From the NCBI GenBank assembly GCA_017480345.1, contig JAFVAU010000006.1, positions 1 through 64,000 on the forward strand: DNA of 64,000 nucleotides, read 5' to 3'. The translations under genes were made by a program, and so were the position numbers. Shown here in pieces: positions 35,511 through 44,335 of this stretch (its first letter is position 1; every line of letters begins with the position of its first letter). The stretch comes from Bacteroidales bacterium (GTDB lineage: Bacteria > Bacteroidota > Bacteroidia > Bacteroidales > UBA932). The notes beneath the pieces are model-generated. The model had not been told where the DNA came from, ran no database searches, and was given only the letters and a program-made list of their open reading frames with translations.

Positions 35511-37057
35511 TGCGCCTGCGTACCCTCATCTATGCTGCCGTGTTCCTTCTCCTCGCCTCCTGCGGGGGGAAGGAACCTGCGGTAAAGCCTGCCAATCCGG
35601 CCATCCGCGTCCAGCTTAAGGAAGTGGATGCCTTCCGGGCCCGCTTTGAGGTATCCACCATAGAGACGGCTTCCGTCCGTTATGGCGTAGGAACTACGGA
35701 AAGCGAAGCCCGAGAGATGGGGCAGAGCGTCCGGACGGAAGACAATCGTACCAGCACGCTCACCCTTACGGTGGAGAACCTGCAGCAGGACACGGATTAT
35801 ATCTTCTGCGCACAGGGAACCGGCCCGGCCGAAGAGGAGGGTTCTGTGGTCAAACTGGAGTTTTCCACTCCGGCAGGGCCCTCCGGCCTCTACTCCTGGG
35901 AAAAAGCCCGTGACGCCGCGCCGGAATTTGCCGACATCAGCCTCATCACCCGGGGCCAGCACAACTACAATCCCCCGCTCTGGACGGCCGAGCGCTTTGC
36001 GCCGCACGTGAGCTACCAGGATGCCGACGGCGAGCACTGGCTCTTCGACGCCTTCCTGTGCACGGAGGGCTACGACGGCGTCCGCGGGCTCACCATGAGC
36101 ATCCAGGCCGGCGGGAGGGCATCGGCCATCAAGGAATCCTGGGAAGAGCTGCTGGACTACTGGTTCCGCAAAGGGAGCACCCTGGACCAGCTGGACCAGG
36201 CCGTGAATGCGGCGGCCAGCCGTATCGGCAACCCGCATACACCCCGTTATGTGGTCATCACCCTCCCAGACCCCATCATGTTCCAGAACTTCTCCAACAA
36301 GGCCTCCAGTACCACCTACTGGGGCACGCTGGACGGGGAAGTCATGGATTTTTCCCGCCTGGAGCACCAATTGAAGGTGTATCAATGGTTCATTGACCAA
36401 AGCCGGGAACGTTTCCGGGCCCTTTCCCCAAAATACCTGGAACTGGCCGGATTTTACGTTCTCTCCGAAGAACTGCCCTTAGCCAAGAGCTTCTATGACT
36501 CCCTTGGCTTCAGCTGCGACACGGCAGATACCTGGAATGCCGCCTACAAGCGCTGGGAAAGCATTTTGCCCGCCACAGCCGCCTACTTGAGAAGCTGCCG
36601 CGAAGGGCTCTACTGGATTCCCTATTTCTGCGCCCCCGGCCACCGCGTCTGGAAACAGCTGGGCTTTGACATGGCCTGGATGCAGCCCAACCACTACTGG
36701 GACACCGCCAACCAGCACCCCATGAGCCGGAGCGTGAGCGCCATGCGCAACTACGGACTTGGGATGGAGCTGGAATTCGAATATTCCATGGTCTATGACC
36801 AGATGAAAAATGGCCGATGGGGCCCTGACGGCGCCGGAAGCCCCACTTTCACCGAGGCCGATATCCCGGCCCTGCGGGACCGTCTCCGCGAATATATGAA
36901 CGCCTTCAAAGACAACGGCTTCTACGGAAAAAGGTCCGTGGCCCTCTACTCCGGAACGGACGCCTTCACCCAACTGGGCACCTCCCCGGATGCCCGGGAC
37001 CGGGAAATGTACCTGGAAATTTGTAACTTTATCGCCGGATCCGAACTCAAAAAATGA
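35510..37057 (+). CDS. DUF4855 lipoprotein with Fn3-like N-terminus
   Basis: A 515-residue lipoprotein (lipobox LLASC). Residues of about 28-125 look like a fibronectin-III-type sandwich; residues of about 145-510 match DUF4855, a Bacteroides-type family of unknown function with a probable TIM-barrel shape. Conserved segments include PDPIMFQNFSNKASSTTYWG, AWMQPNHYWD and ELEFEYSMVYDQM. The two glutamates in MELEFEY are plausible catalytic residues by analogy with glycoside hydrolases; this is inference. The next protein repeats the whole domain. Overlaps: TAATG upstream, ATGA downstream. Confidence 0.8.
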   Translation: MRLRTLIYAAVFLLLASCGGKEPAVKPANPAIRVQLKEVDAFRARFEVSTIETASVRYGVGTTESEAREMGQSVRTEDNRTSTLTLTVENLQQDTDYIFCAQGTGPAEEEGSVVKLEFSTPAGPSGLYSWEKARDAAPEFADISLITRGQHNYNPPLWTAERFAPHVSYQDADGEHWLFDAFLCTEGYDGVRGLTMSIQAGGRASAIKESWEELLDYWFRKGSTLDQLDQAVNAAASRIGNPHTPRYVVITLPDPIMFQNFSNKASSTTYWGTLDGEVMDFSRLEHQLKVYQWFIDQSRERFRALSPKYLELAGFYVLSEELPLAKSFYDSLGFSCDTADTWNAAYKRWESILPATAAYLRSCREGLYWIPYFCAPGHRVWKQLGFDMAWMQPNHYWDTANQHPMSRSVSAMRNYGLGMELEFEYSMVYDQMKNGRWGPDGAGSPTFTEADIPALRDRLREYMNAFKDNGFYGKRSVALYSGTDAFTQLGTSPDARDREMYLEICNFIAGSELKK

Positions 37058-40000
37058 AAAAGCTTTTCCTACTCCTGTCACTGGCCCTATCCCTTACATG
37101 TCAGGCCAAACCCCAAGAGCCCCGCACCTTCGAGGACCTTACGCTGGTGGGATACTGGCACCGCACGCCCCATCACTGGGACGCCGCCCGTTTTGCCCCC
37201 CATGTGAGCTGGCAGGCCCCCGACGGCTCCGAGCATTGGCTGTTCCAGGCCTTCCTTTTCCTGGAAGGCAGCGACTGGGTGCATAACAAAACCTTTGTCC
37301 TGGGGCCCGGAGAAAGCGCCGACAAGGAAATCTGGCAGTATCAGCTGAACCTCTGGCTGGGGCCGGAGGGCTGTGTGAAGGAACTGGACAAGGCCTGTGC
37401 GGAGGTGGCAGCGCGCATCGGCGCTCCCGCGAAGAAGCGGGGCGTAATCATCGGCATACCGGATGCCATCATGTTCCAAAACTTCTCCGACAAGACTTCC
37501 TCCACCACCTACTGGGGAGACGGGCTGGATTTTGCCGATACACAGGACCGGCTCAAAGCCCTGTACTGGTACATCGACAACGCCCGGGAGCTTTTTGCCA
37601 AGCTGGATACGCAGTACCTGGAGCTTGCCGGCTTCTACATCACATCGGAAGAGATCTACCTTCCCTACGACATCGACGTCAACTGCCGCTACAAGAACTG
37701 GGAGGTGATTGCCCCCGCCCTGGCTCAGTATTGCCATGCCTCCGGACAGGGCCTCTACTGGATTCCCTATCACATGGGCCCCGGCTACAAATACTGGAAA
37801 GACCTGGGGATAGACCAGGCCTGGATGCAGCCCAACTGGTACTGGGACCACAAGGCCGGTGAGCGCCATCCCTTTGCCAAGACCATCAATGCCATCCGGG
37901 AGGCCGACATGAGCGGCATGGAGCTGGAATTCGAGTATTCCGCAGTACTCAGCGAAATGAAGGAAGGCGTGATGGGACCGGACGGTGCCGGAAAGCTCAC
38001 CTTCACCCGGGCCGATGTGGGCGCCCTCCAGAACCGCGTGCGCCATTACATGCAGGAATTCAAGGATGCCGGTTTCTACGGAAATAAATCCATCGCCCTC
38101 TACTCGGGCTCCAACGCCCTCACCCAGCTGGCCATCTCACCGGAAGCCCGGGATCAAGCCCTCTACGACGACATCTGCCGCTTCGTGCTGGGGAACCGTG
38201 GAGAGCTGGAACAGACCCAAATAGAAATTGACGCGCAGGGCCGCCTTCAGAAACTCGCTCTCGAAGGACGGAACTATGCCGGCGGGCAGCCTCTCTGGCG
38301 CCTGTATTACAACACACCGGAACAAAAAGAAATCGAGGTGTCCGGGGCCGATGAGACTCCGGTGGTACGCCATGTGGCGGACACCGTATTTTTGGATTAT
38401 AGCCGGGTTGGAGGGGGCACAAACATCAATCTTTTCCTGAAAATCTGGACGGAAGGCACCCTGGTCCGCTTCGGGGCCACCGTGGAAAACAACGAACCCC
38501 ACACCATTGTCCGGGAGTTGCAATATCCCCTGATAGGCCATCTGCAGATTCCGGAGGAATACAAGCTCCTCACCACGCACACCGGCGGACAGGTTTTTGA
38601 GAATCCGGTGAGAAAGATTGCCAACGTGGACACCCGGGCACTGTACATGACCCCCGCCCAGAAATTCCGCCAGTACGACCTCCAGTACCCCCGCAACGCG
38701 GCTTCCAACTGTTTTGCCTTTACCGGAGAGCGGGACGGGTTGTACTTCGGCAGCCACGACACGTCCCTCCAGCAAACCTGGCACGGTCTCCGCGCCTATC
38801 CGAAGGAGATGCCCGGTCAAGCCGGGCATGACGTCATTGCCTGCTCCGACCGGCAATCTCCCATCGGCCATGTTACCGAAGATTTTACCGAGTTGGAAGC
38901 GGGCTTCTATCGCTATCCCAACGCCATGTGCGGTGACCGCTGGAGCAACGACGCCTCCGTGGTAGTGCCCTACAAGGGAAACTGGACGGCCACATCCCGC
39001 ATTTACCGCCGCTGGGCCGACACATGGTGGCATCACGCCCCGGTGCCGCAGTGGGTGCAGGACATGACCGGCTGGCAGCGCATCATCTTCAAGCACCAGT
39101 ACGGAGAGTACCTCCGTAAGTACACGGACCTGCCGGGCCGCATCGCCCGGGCCGGCGAATCCGTGGGCTGCAACGCCGTGCTGGCCTTCGGCTGGTGGAA
39201 GGAAGGGATGGACAACGGCTATCCCAACTACACCATCGACGACACGCAGGGCGGCGAAAAGGCCTGGAAACAGGCCATCGCCGATTACCGTTCCCTCGGA
39301 AACCGGCTGCTACTATACTATAACGGCCGTCTGATAGACGTGGAAAGCGATTTCTACCGGGGCGGCGGGTCGCAGGTGGCCAACAAGGACAACACCGGCC
39401 GCGAATTCACGGAGCACTACAAATTCACCGGCCAGGGTACCACCCTGGGCTACTACGACTCCCGCACCTTCGTGATTGCCGACATGTCCAAACGCCTGTG
39501 GCGGGACCAGCTCGTCGCCTGGGCCGACCGGGCCATGGACTACGGGGCCGACGCCGTCTTCTACGACCAGCTGGGCGTGGCGGAGGAGTTCCCCAACTGG
39601 GACCTCTCCCGCGAATACCCCGTCCAGGATATCTTCACCGGCCGATACAAGGCCGACGCCCTGAAGGAAATCCGGGACCATATCAAGGCCCGCAACCCCG
39701 AGTTCGCCCTGGGCACGGAATGGCTGAGCGACTGCACTAGCCAGTTCTGTGACTTCGTGCATATTGTGGAATTCACCGCCCTGCCGGAAAGCTTCCCCGA
39801 ATGGTTCCGCTATACCTTCCCGGAGGTGGTCTGGAGCGACCGCTGCGTGCGGGACGACAACGACGTACCCCGTCGCGTGAACAACACGCTCCTCAAGGGC
39901 CTCCGCAATGACATAGAAGTGTTCCGTTGCCGTGGACTCATTGACGAAACGTCTGTGTACCAGCAGCATCTGGCCCAGGTGAACGCCATCCGCCATGCCT

Positions 40001-40266
40001 TCCCGGACTTGCTCCTGGAGGGCCGGTACACCGCCACCGACGGCTTCCGCTGCACCAACCCGGCCATGACGGCCCGCAGCTACACCGCAGGAAAGCGTAT
40101 GGCCGTGGTGGTCACCAACACCGGTGAAAAAAGGCAGAAAGGCCGCATCGAAGTGCCGGGCTATGAACTCCGGGAAAGCCGGAGCATCGGCCGGCCCAAA
40201 TGTGCCGGCAACCTGCTGGAACTGGGAACCCATGAGCTGGTGGTACTTGTATTCGAGAAAAAGTAA
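37054..40266 (+). CDS. DUF4855 domain fused to a glycoside-hydrolase-like (DUF6259-type) domain
   Basis: A 1070-residue secreted protein. Residues of about 25-385 repeat the DUF4855 domain of the preceding gene (PDAIMFQNFSDKTSSTTYWG, QAWMQPNWYWD, MELEFEYSAVLSEM). Residues of about 390-1070 form a beta-sandwich followed by a TIM-barrel-like part with DAVFYDQLGV and GTEWLSD, placing an aspartate and a glutamate where retaining glycosidases have theirs; this suggests the DUF6259 group. No activity is known to me for either part. Residues 585-594 (EMPGQAGHDV) come from a palindromic repeat. It sits between DUF4855 and NAGPA genes in the operon. Confidence 0.75.
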   Translation: MKKLFLLLSLALSLTCQAKPQEPRTFEDLTLVGYWHRTPHHWDAARFAPHVSWQAPDGSEHWLFQAFLFLEGSDWVHNKTFVLGPGESADKEIWQYQLNLWLGPEGCVKELDKACAEVAARIGAPAKKRGVIIGIPDAIMFQNFSDKTSSTTYWGDGLDFADTQDRLKALYWYIDNARELFAKLDTQYLELAGFYITSEEIYLPYDIDVNCRYKNWEVIAPALAQYCHASGQGLYWIPYHMGPGYKYWKDLGIDQAWMQPNWYWDHKAGERHPFAKTINAIREADMSGMELEFEYSAVLSEMKEGVMGPDGAGKLTFTRADVGALQNRVRHYMQEFKDAGFYGNKSIALYSGSNALTQLAISPEARDQALYDDICRFVLGNRGELEQTQIEIDAQGRLQKLALEGRNYAGGQPLWRLYYNTPEQKEIEVSGADETPVVRHVADTVFLDYSRVGGGTNINLFLKIWTEGTLVRFGATVENNEPHTIVRELQYPLIGHLQIPEEYKLLTTHTGGQVFENPVRKIANVDTRALYMTPAQKFRQYDLQYPRNAASNCFAFTGERDGLYFGSHDTSLQQTWHGLRAYPKEMPGQAGHDVIACSDRQSPIGHVTEDFTELEAGFYRYPNAMCGDRWSNDASVVVPYKGNWTATSRIYRRWADTWWHHAPVPQWVQDMTGWQRIIFKHQYGEYLRKYTDLPGRIARAGESVGCNAVLAFGWWKEGMDNGYPNYTIDDTQGGEKAWKQAIADYRSLGNRLLLYYNGRLIDVESDFYRGGGSQVANKDNTGREFTEHYKFTGQGTTLGYYDSRTFVIADMSKRLWRDQLVAWADRAMDYGADAVFYDQLGVAEEFPNWDLSREYPVQDIFTGRYKADALKEIRDHIKARNPEFALGTEWLSDCTSQFCDFVHIVEFTALPESFPEWFRYTFPEVVWSDRCVRDDNDVPRRVNNTLLKGLRNDIEVFRCRGLIDETSVYQQHLAQVNAIRHAFPDLLLEGRYTATDGFRCTNPAMTARSYTAGKRMAVVVTNTGEKRQKGRIEVPGYELRESRSIGRPKCAGNLLELGTHELVVLVFEKK
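38809..38833. repeat. Small palindromic repeat inside the DUF4855 fusion gene
   Basis: ATGCCCGG (38809-38816) and CCGGGCAT (38822-38829) flank a 5-nt loop, followed by GACG. It encodes MPGQAGHD in frame, within EMPGQAGHDV. A diverged copy in the same frame is in the MFS gene at 23591-23630. Confidence 0.6.
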
Positions 40267-40273
40267 CTGAACT

Positions 40274-41635
40274 ATGAAAAACCGATTTTTCCTCCTCCCG
40301 GCCCTGCTGACGGCCTTCATGGGCTGTTCCGGAAAAAATACCCCGGAACCCGCTTCGCTTCCCGCCGCCACCGCCCTCAAAGCCAGTGCGATTTCTCAGA
40401 CATCGGCCCTTCTGGAATGGCAGGACAACTGCACGGACGAAGACGGCTATTACGTGTTCCTGAGCGGAATCGATGTCCGTCCCCGGGCCACGCTGCCGGC
40501 CAACAGCAGTTCCTACACCTTCCAGGACCTGGAAGCGGGGAAAACCTACCGCCTGGGCGTACAGGCCTTCAAGAAAGGGAACATCCTTTCCGCCATGGCC
40601 GTATCGGAAGCCGTCACCCTCCCGGTTCCGGAGCCCGAACCGGAACCCGAACCGGAGCCGGAGGATGACCCCAATCCCATCCAGCCGGTCACTTTCTCCT
40701 GGAACGAAGTGACGGGAACGGAACTTCCTGCCGCCGTAAAGCTGTTCAAGACGGAAGGAACGCTGAACGGCCGTCCGCTCCGGGCCTGGTATGCCGTGGC
40801 GGATTGCAGCGGAGACGTCCGCTTCCGCGTCCTTTTCCCCGGAAACGGGAACAAAAAGACCATTGACGCACAGGCATCGGCCCAGGAGAAATGCCTGGTA
40901 CTCATTAACGGAGGTATCTTTGGCGCCAGCGGAAAGCCCAACGGCTTCGCCCTGTACGACGGACAGCAGACGCCCTGGTTCCGCGTAGAAGACGATAACT
41001 GGGACGTAGACCGCCAGTATTGGGGCCCCAAGGTGGAGGGAAAGGCCGATGGCAAGCTTCACACTGTGTCCCGCGGCCTGTTTGGCGTAGATGCCGGCGG
41101 CAAACCCGGCGTCTACTGGTCCTACACCCCGTCCCATGGGACCGTTTATGTATATGACCAACCCATCCCCAGCGTGGAAGGAGAGGCCGTATGCCCCGGC
41201 GGAACAGACAGTTATCCTTGCGAAAGGGCATCCTGGGAGCCTTACAACGCCATTACTTGCGGCCCGGTACTGCTCCAGCGCGGGAAGTGTCCCATCAACG
41301 ACAAAAAGACCGACAAGGGCTATTGGGAGACCAACTACGAGATGTGGTCGGGAGACATTTTCGGTGTGGCCGAACGCCATGACCGCACGGCCGTGGGCTA
41401 TTTGGAAGACGGCCGCGTGGTCCTTTGCGTCGTAGACGGAAGGATTGACGCGTCCCAAGGCGCCACTACCCTTGAAATGGCCGCCATCATGAAGGGCCTG
41501 GGCTGCGTAGGAGCACTCAACCTGGACGGCGGCGGCTCCACCGGCATGTGGGTGAAGGGAGCAGGCCATGTCAACGACACCTCCGCCGAAGCCAGCAGGC
41601 CGGTCATCACCACCCTGGGATTTTTCTCAAAATGA
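40274..41635 (+). CDS. NAGPA-type phosphodiester glycosidase lipoprotein with Fn3 domain
   Basis: A 453-residue lipoprotein (lipobox FMGC). Residues of about 30-118 are a fibronectin-III domain, then a PEPEPEP linker, then a phosphodiester-glycosidase (NAGPA) domain ending with the hallmark NLDGGGSTGM and a C-terminal ARPV-like segment (SRPVITTLGF). The mammalian relative removes GlcNAc from GlcNAc-1-phospho-6-mannose; bacterial members are thought to cut other sugar-1-phosphodiesters. Together with GH20 and GH89 nearby this points to GlcNAc-containing, possibly phosphodiester-linked glycans. It overlaps the GH20 gene by ATGA. Confidence 0.88.
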   Translation: MKNRFFLLPALLTAFMGCSGKNTPEPASLPAATALKASAISQTSALLEWQDNCTDEDGYYVFLSGIDVRPRATLPANSSSYTFQDLEAGKTYRLGVQAFKKGNILSAMAVSEAVTLPVPEPEPEPEPEPEDDPNPIQPVTFSWNEVTGTELPAAVKLFKTEGTLNGRPLRAWYAVADCSGDVRFRVLFPGNGNKKTIDAQASAQEKCLVLINGGIFGASGKPNGFALYDGQQTPWFRVEDDNWDVDRQYWGPKVEGKADGKLHTVSRGLFGVDAGGKPGVYWSYTPSHGTVYVYDQPIPSVEGEAVCPGGTDSYPCERASWEPYNAITCGPVLLQRGKCPINDKKTDKGYWETNYEMWSGDIFGVAERHDRTAVGYLEDGRVVLCVVDGRIDASQGATTLEMAAIMKGLGCVGALNLDGGGSTGMWVKGAGHVNDTSAEASRPVITTLGFFSK

Positions 41636-43101
41636 AGCTGATTATCATCCTGGCAGCCGCCCTGGGACTGGTACCGGCACCGGTAAAGCATACGCCGGAA
41701 AAGGATGGGACATCCTTTAAAGAAGCTGTAGCGCAATTGGAGCCCTGGCAGCAGGAAGAAGCATACCGCATTACCTTCTATGAAAAGCGCATCAAGGTTG
41801 AGGCGCTCACCCCTCAGGGGCGTTTTCGGGCACAGAAGACACTGGAGCAGCTGGAACTGCTAGGAGAGAGGCCGGAAGGGACAATCTTCGACTATCCGCG
41901 CCTGCGGCACCGGGGGCTCATGCTGGACGAGTCCCGGAGTTTCCATGGCATCGAATTTTTGAAAAAGCAGATAGACGCCATGGCCCTGCTGAAGCTCAAT
42001 GTGCTTCACCTGCATTTGGACGACAGCGCCGGCTGGCGGCTGGAAAGCGAGTCCTATCCGGACCTTACCGCCCTCACCGCCTGGCGCATGGGCTATACCT
42101 ATCATGAGTGGGAAGCCGGCCGTTACCAATTTGCCAAGGCCGATACGCCCGGCGCCTCCGGCGGATACTACACCAAGGCCCAGATGAAGGAACTGGTGGC
42201 CTATGCCGCCGGGCGTTATATCACCATTATTCCGGAAATTGAGATGCCCGGCCATTCCATGGAGGTGGGCTACGCCTATCCCCAGGTTCTTTGCGAACTT
42301 CCGGACGGACGCCTGCACACCGGCGCCTGGGACCTGTGCCCGGGCAATGAAGCCACCTACCGGCTTTTGGAAGCCGTCCTTAAGGAAGTGATGGAAGTCT
42401 TCCCCTCCCCGCTCATCCATATCGGCGGAGACGAGGCCACCATGAAAACCTGGTCGCAGTGCGTGAACTGCGCCCGCCGGATGCAGGAAGAAGGCTACAC
42501 GGAGGTGAAACAGCTGCAGGGGTATCTGGTACGCCGGATTGAGCGTTTTGTGGCCGCAAACGGACGCCGGATCATCGGCTGGGACGAAATCCTGGAAACG
42601 GGCGTGCCGCAAAATGCCGTGGTCCAAAGCTGGCGGGGTTCCTCCGGCGGTGTCCGTGCATCGGCCCAGGGGCACGACGTCATCATGTCTCCCAATACGC
42701 ACTGCTACTTCAATTACTACCAAGACCTTATCCGGAAAGAGCCCAAGGCCGTGGGTGAACTGGTTTCCCTCCGCTTCGCCTATGGCTATGAGCCGCTGGC
42801 CTCGGGAATGGATGCCAATCATCTCCTGGGGGTACAGGCCAATCTTTGGACGGAACTCATCCCCACCTCCGAGCATGCCGAATACATGCTCTACCCTCGC
42901 CTGCTGGCGCTGGCGGAGACAGCGTGGACGCCGGCATCGGCCAAAGAATACAAAGGTTTCCGGAAGCGTGCCCGCGCCCTGGTGGATGTACTCCGTGCCC
43001 GGGGGTACAACACTTTTGACATGGATACGGAAAGCGACCTGGCCCGCAGCGGGCTCCAACGTTTCCCGCCGGAGGGCGTTCCCATCCCCATTGACGATTA
43101 A
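41632..43101 (+). CDS. GH20 beta-N-acetylhexosaminidase
   Basis: A 489-residue secreted protein. A short signal peptide precedes a reduced GH20b domain (about 18-85, shorter than usual) and the catalytic barrel. The catalytic pair D267-E268 lies in HIGGDEAT, and LHLHLDDSAGWR and EIEMPGHSM are family landmarks. It removes terminal beta-GlcNAc or GalNAc. The ATG at 41632 is chosen because it gives the signal peptide and the ATGA overlap with the preceding stop; the longer frame is a shadow of NAGPA. It is the last enzyme gene of the rightward operon. Confidence 0.92.
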   Translation: MKLIIILAAALGLVPAPVKHTPEKDGTSFKEAVAQLEPWQQEEAYRITFYEKRIKVEALTPQGRFRAQKTLEQLELLGERPEGTIFDYPRLRHRGLMLDESRSFHGIEFLKKQIDAMALLKLNVLHLHLDDSAGWRLESESYPDLTALTAWRMGYTYHEWEAGRYQFAKADTPGASGGYYTKAQMKELVAYAAGRYITIIPEIEMPGHSMEVGYAYPQVLCELPDGRLHTGAWDLCPGNEATYRLLEAVLKEVMEVFPSPLIHIGGDEATMKTWSQCVNCARRMQEEGYTEVKQLQGYLVRRIERFVAANGRRIIGWDEILETGVPQNAVVQSWRGSSGGVRASAQGHDVIMSPNTHCYFNYYQDLIRKEPKAVGELVSLRFAYGYEPLASGMDANHLLGVQANLWTELIPTSEHAEYMLYPRLLALAETAWTPASAKEYKGFRKRARALVDVLRARGYNTFDMDTESDLARSGLQRFPPEGVPIPIDD

Positions 43102-43115
43102 TCCGGATTTTTTCT

Positions 43116-43123
43116 TACCTTTG
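43116..43123 (+). promoter_or_regulatory. -7 box of the GntR regulator gene
   Basis: TACCTTTG matches TAnnTTTG and lies 24 bp before the GntR ATG. A TTG at 43091-43093 is about 22 bp upstream. The regulator can therefore be transcribed apart from the operon. Confidence 0.5.
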
Positions 43124-43147
43124 TAAAAATCACAGACACTGAAACTT

Positions 43148-44173
43148 ATGAAAATCCAGATAGATGCATCCGGGAAGGATCCCATTTACAAACAGCTGGT
43201 CACCCAGGTGGAGAAAGCGCTGCATGCCGGCAAATTGAAAGCCGGAGAGCAGATTCCTTCCATGAACGAACTGGCCGCCGCGCTGGACATTTCCAAAGAG
43301 ACGGTCAAGAAGTCCTACGGCATCCTGGTGGACAAAGGAGTCATAGTGCCCAAGCAGGGAAAGGGTTTCTATGCGGCCGATGTGAATACGGACGTGAAGC
43401 CGCAGATTCTGGTCCTCTTTGACAAATTTTCCGTCTATAAGCAGATTCTGTTCAACGCTTTCGCGGAGAAACTGGAGGGCCAGGCAGAAATCACCATCCT
43501 GAACCACAACCAGAGCATCGACCTGCTGGAACATTACCTGGATGACAACCTGGACCGTTTTGACTACTATATCCTGGCACCGCACTTCCCGTTGGACGCC
43601 CCCACCCAAGCCAAGGTGGTAAAGCAGCTTGCCCGCATCCCCTTCCGCAAGCTCATCATGCTGGACCGCCTGCAACCCCACTTCCCGGGCCAGTATGGTG
43701 CCGTATACCAGGACTTTGAAAACGACATCTACCAAGGCCTCACGGAAGGGCTGGGGGCCAAGCGACGTACCCGGATGATGCGGGTGATCACCCTTCCCAT
43801 GTCCCTGTATGGCAGCCATATCAAAAAAGGCGTGAAGCGTTTCACCACGGAGTACGACATTCCGGTGGAATTCCTGAACGCCGTTCCGGAGGACATCCGC
43901 CCCGGAGACACCTTCCTGGTGCTCAACTCCCAGCTGGACGCCGGCCTGGTGGCCCTGGCCCGCCAAATCCAGCAGGCCGGGCTCCGCATCGGCGAAGACG
44001 TGTTCATTGTCTCCTACAACGAATCCGACATGAACGAGTTGGTGCTGGGAGGTCTCACCACCGTAAGTACGGACTTCCGCGAGATGGGCCGATTGGCCGC
44101 CGAAATGGTCCTCTCCCACCATCTTACCAAGGAACACTGCCCCTTCCACATGAACCGCCGCCGCACCTTCTGA
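43148..44173 (+). CDS. GntR-family regulator with LacI-like sugar-sensing domain
   Basis: A 341-residue regulator. Residues 1-75 are a GntR winged helix (DPIYKQLVTQVEKALHAGKL, IPSMNELAAALDISKETVKK); residues of about 85-335 are a periplasmic-binding-protein type 1 fold as in LacI regulators, with a VFIVSYNESDMNELVLGGLT segment near the end. Such proteins in Bacteroidetes repress sugar operons until the sugar binds. It lies after GH20 with its own promoter. The direct repeat ACCACA-GTAC-ACCACA near 22980 and 46430 is a candidate target, unproven. Repeat copy C begins on the base after its TGA. Confidence 0.87.
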   Translation: MKIQIDASGKDPIYKQLVTQVEKALHAGKLKAGEQIPSMNELAAALDISKETVKKSYGILVDKGVIVPKQGKGFYAADVNTDVKPQILVLFDKFSVYKQILFNAFAEKLEGQAEITILNHNQSIDLLEHYLDDNLDRFDYYILAPHFPLDAPTQAKVVKQLARIPFRKLIMLDRLQPHFPGQYGAVYQDFENDIYQGLTEGLGAKRRTRMMRVITLPMSLYGSHIKKGVKRFTTEYDIPVEFLNAVPEDIRPGDTFLVLNSQLDAGLVALARQIQQAGLRIGEDVFIVSYNESDMNELVLGGLTTVSTDFREMGRLAAEMVLSHHLTKEHCPFHMNRRRTF

Positions 44174-44292
44174 TTTTTGGTGACAACCAATTCACTGATT
44201 CACAGTACGTTATAACACATTTCTCGTTCAAAAAACGAACGAGAAATGTGCTACAAGTGGCTAATAGACAGCACATTAGCTGTCACCAAAAA
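44174..44292 (-). repeat. Nested palindromic repeat, copy C (119 bp)
   Basis: The outer arms TTTTTGGTGACA (44174-44185) and TGTCACCAAAAA (44281-44292) and the inner arms TTTCTCGTTC (44220-44229) and GAACGAGAAA (44237-44246) are all centred on 44233. Arm order is beta-alpha, like copy B. It begins directly after the GntR stop and lies between convergent genes. Its right end provides the T-run of the next terminator, read leftward. Confidence 0.95.
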
Positions 44293-44318
44293 GGGCAGCC
44301 CGTGCGGACTGCCCTTTG
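44289..44318 (-). terminator. Terminator of the leftward lipoprotein gene
   Basis: Read on the minus strand, AAAGGGCAG and CTGCCCTTT form a 9-bp stem with a 10-nt loop, followed by T residues contributed by the end of repeat copy C. It lies 18 bp beyond the stop of the gene at 44336-46378. Confidence 0.75.
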
Positions 44319-44335
44319 ATGAAAGGTACGTTGGA

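Noticed and set aside
41548-41631. Upstream start for the GH20 protein
   Set aside because: The extra 28 residues overlap the NAGPA gene in another frame and would hide the signal peptide that starts at 41632.
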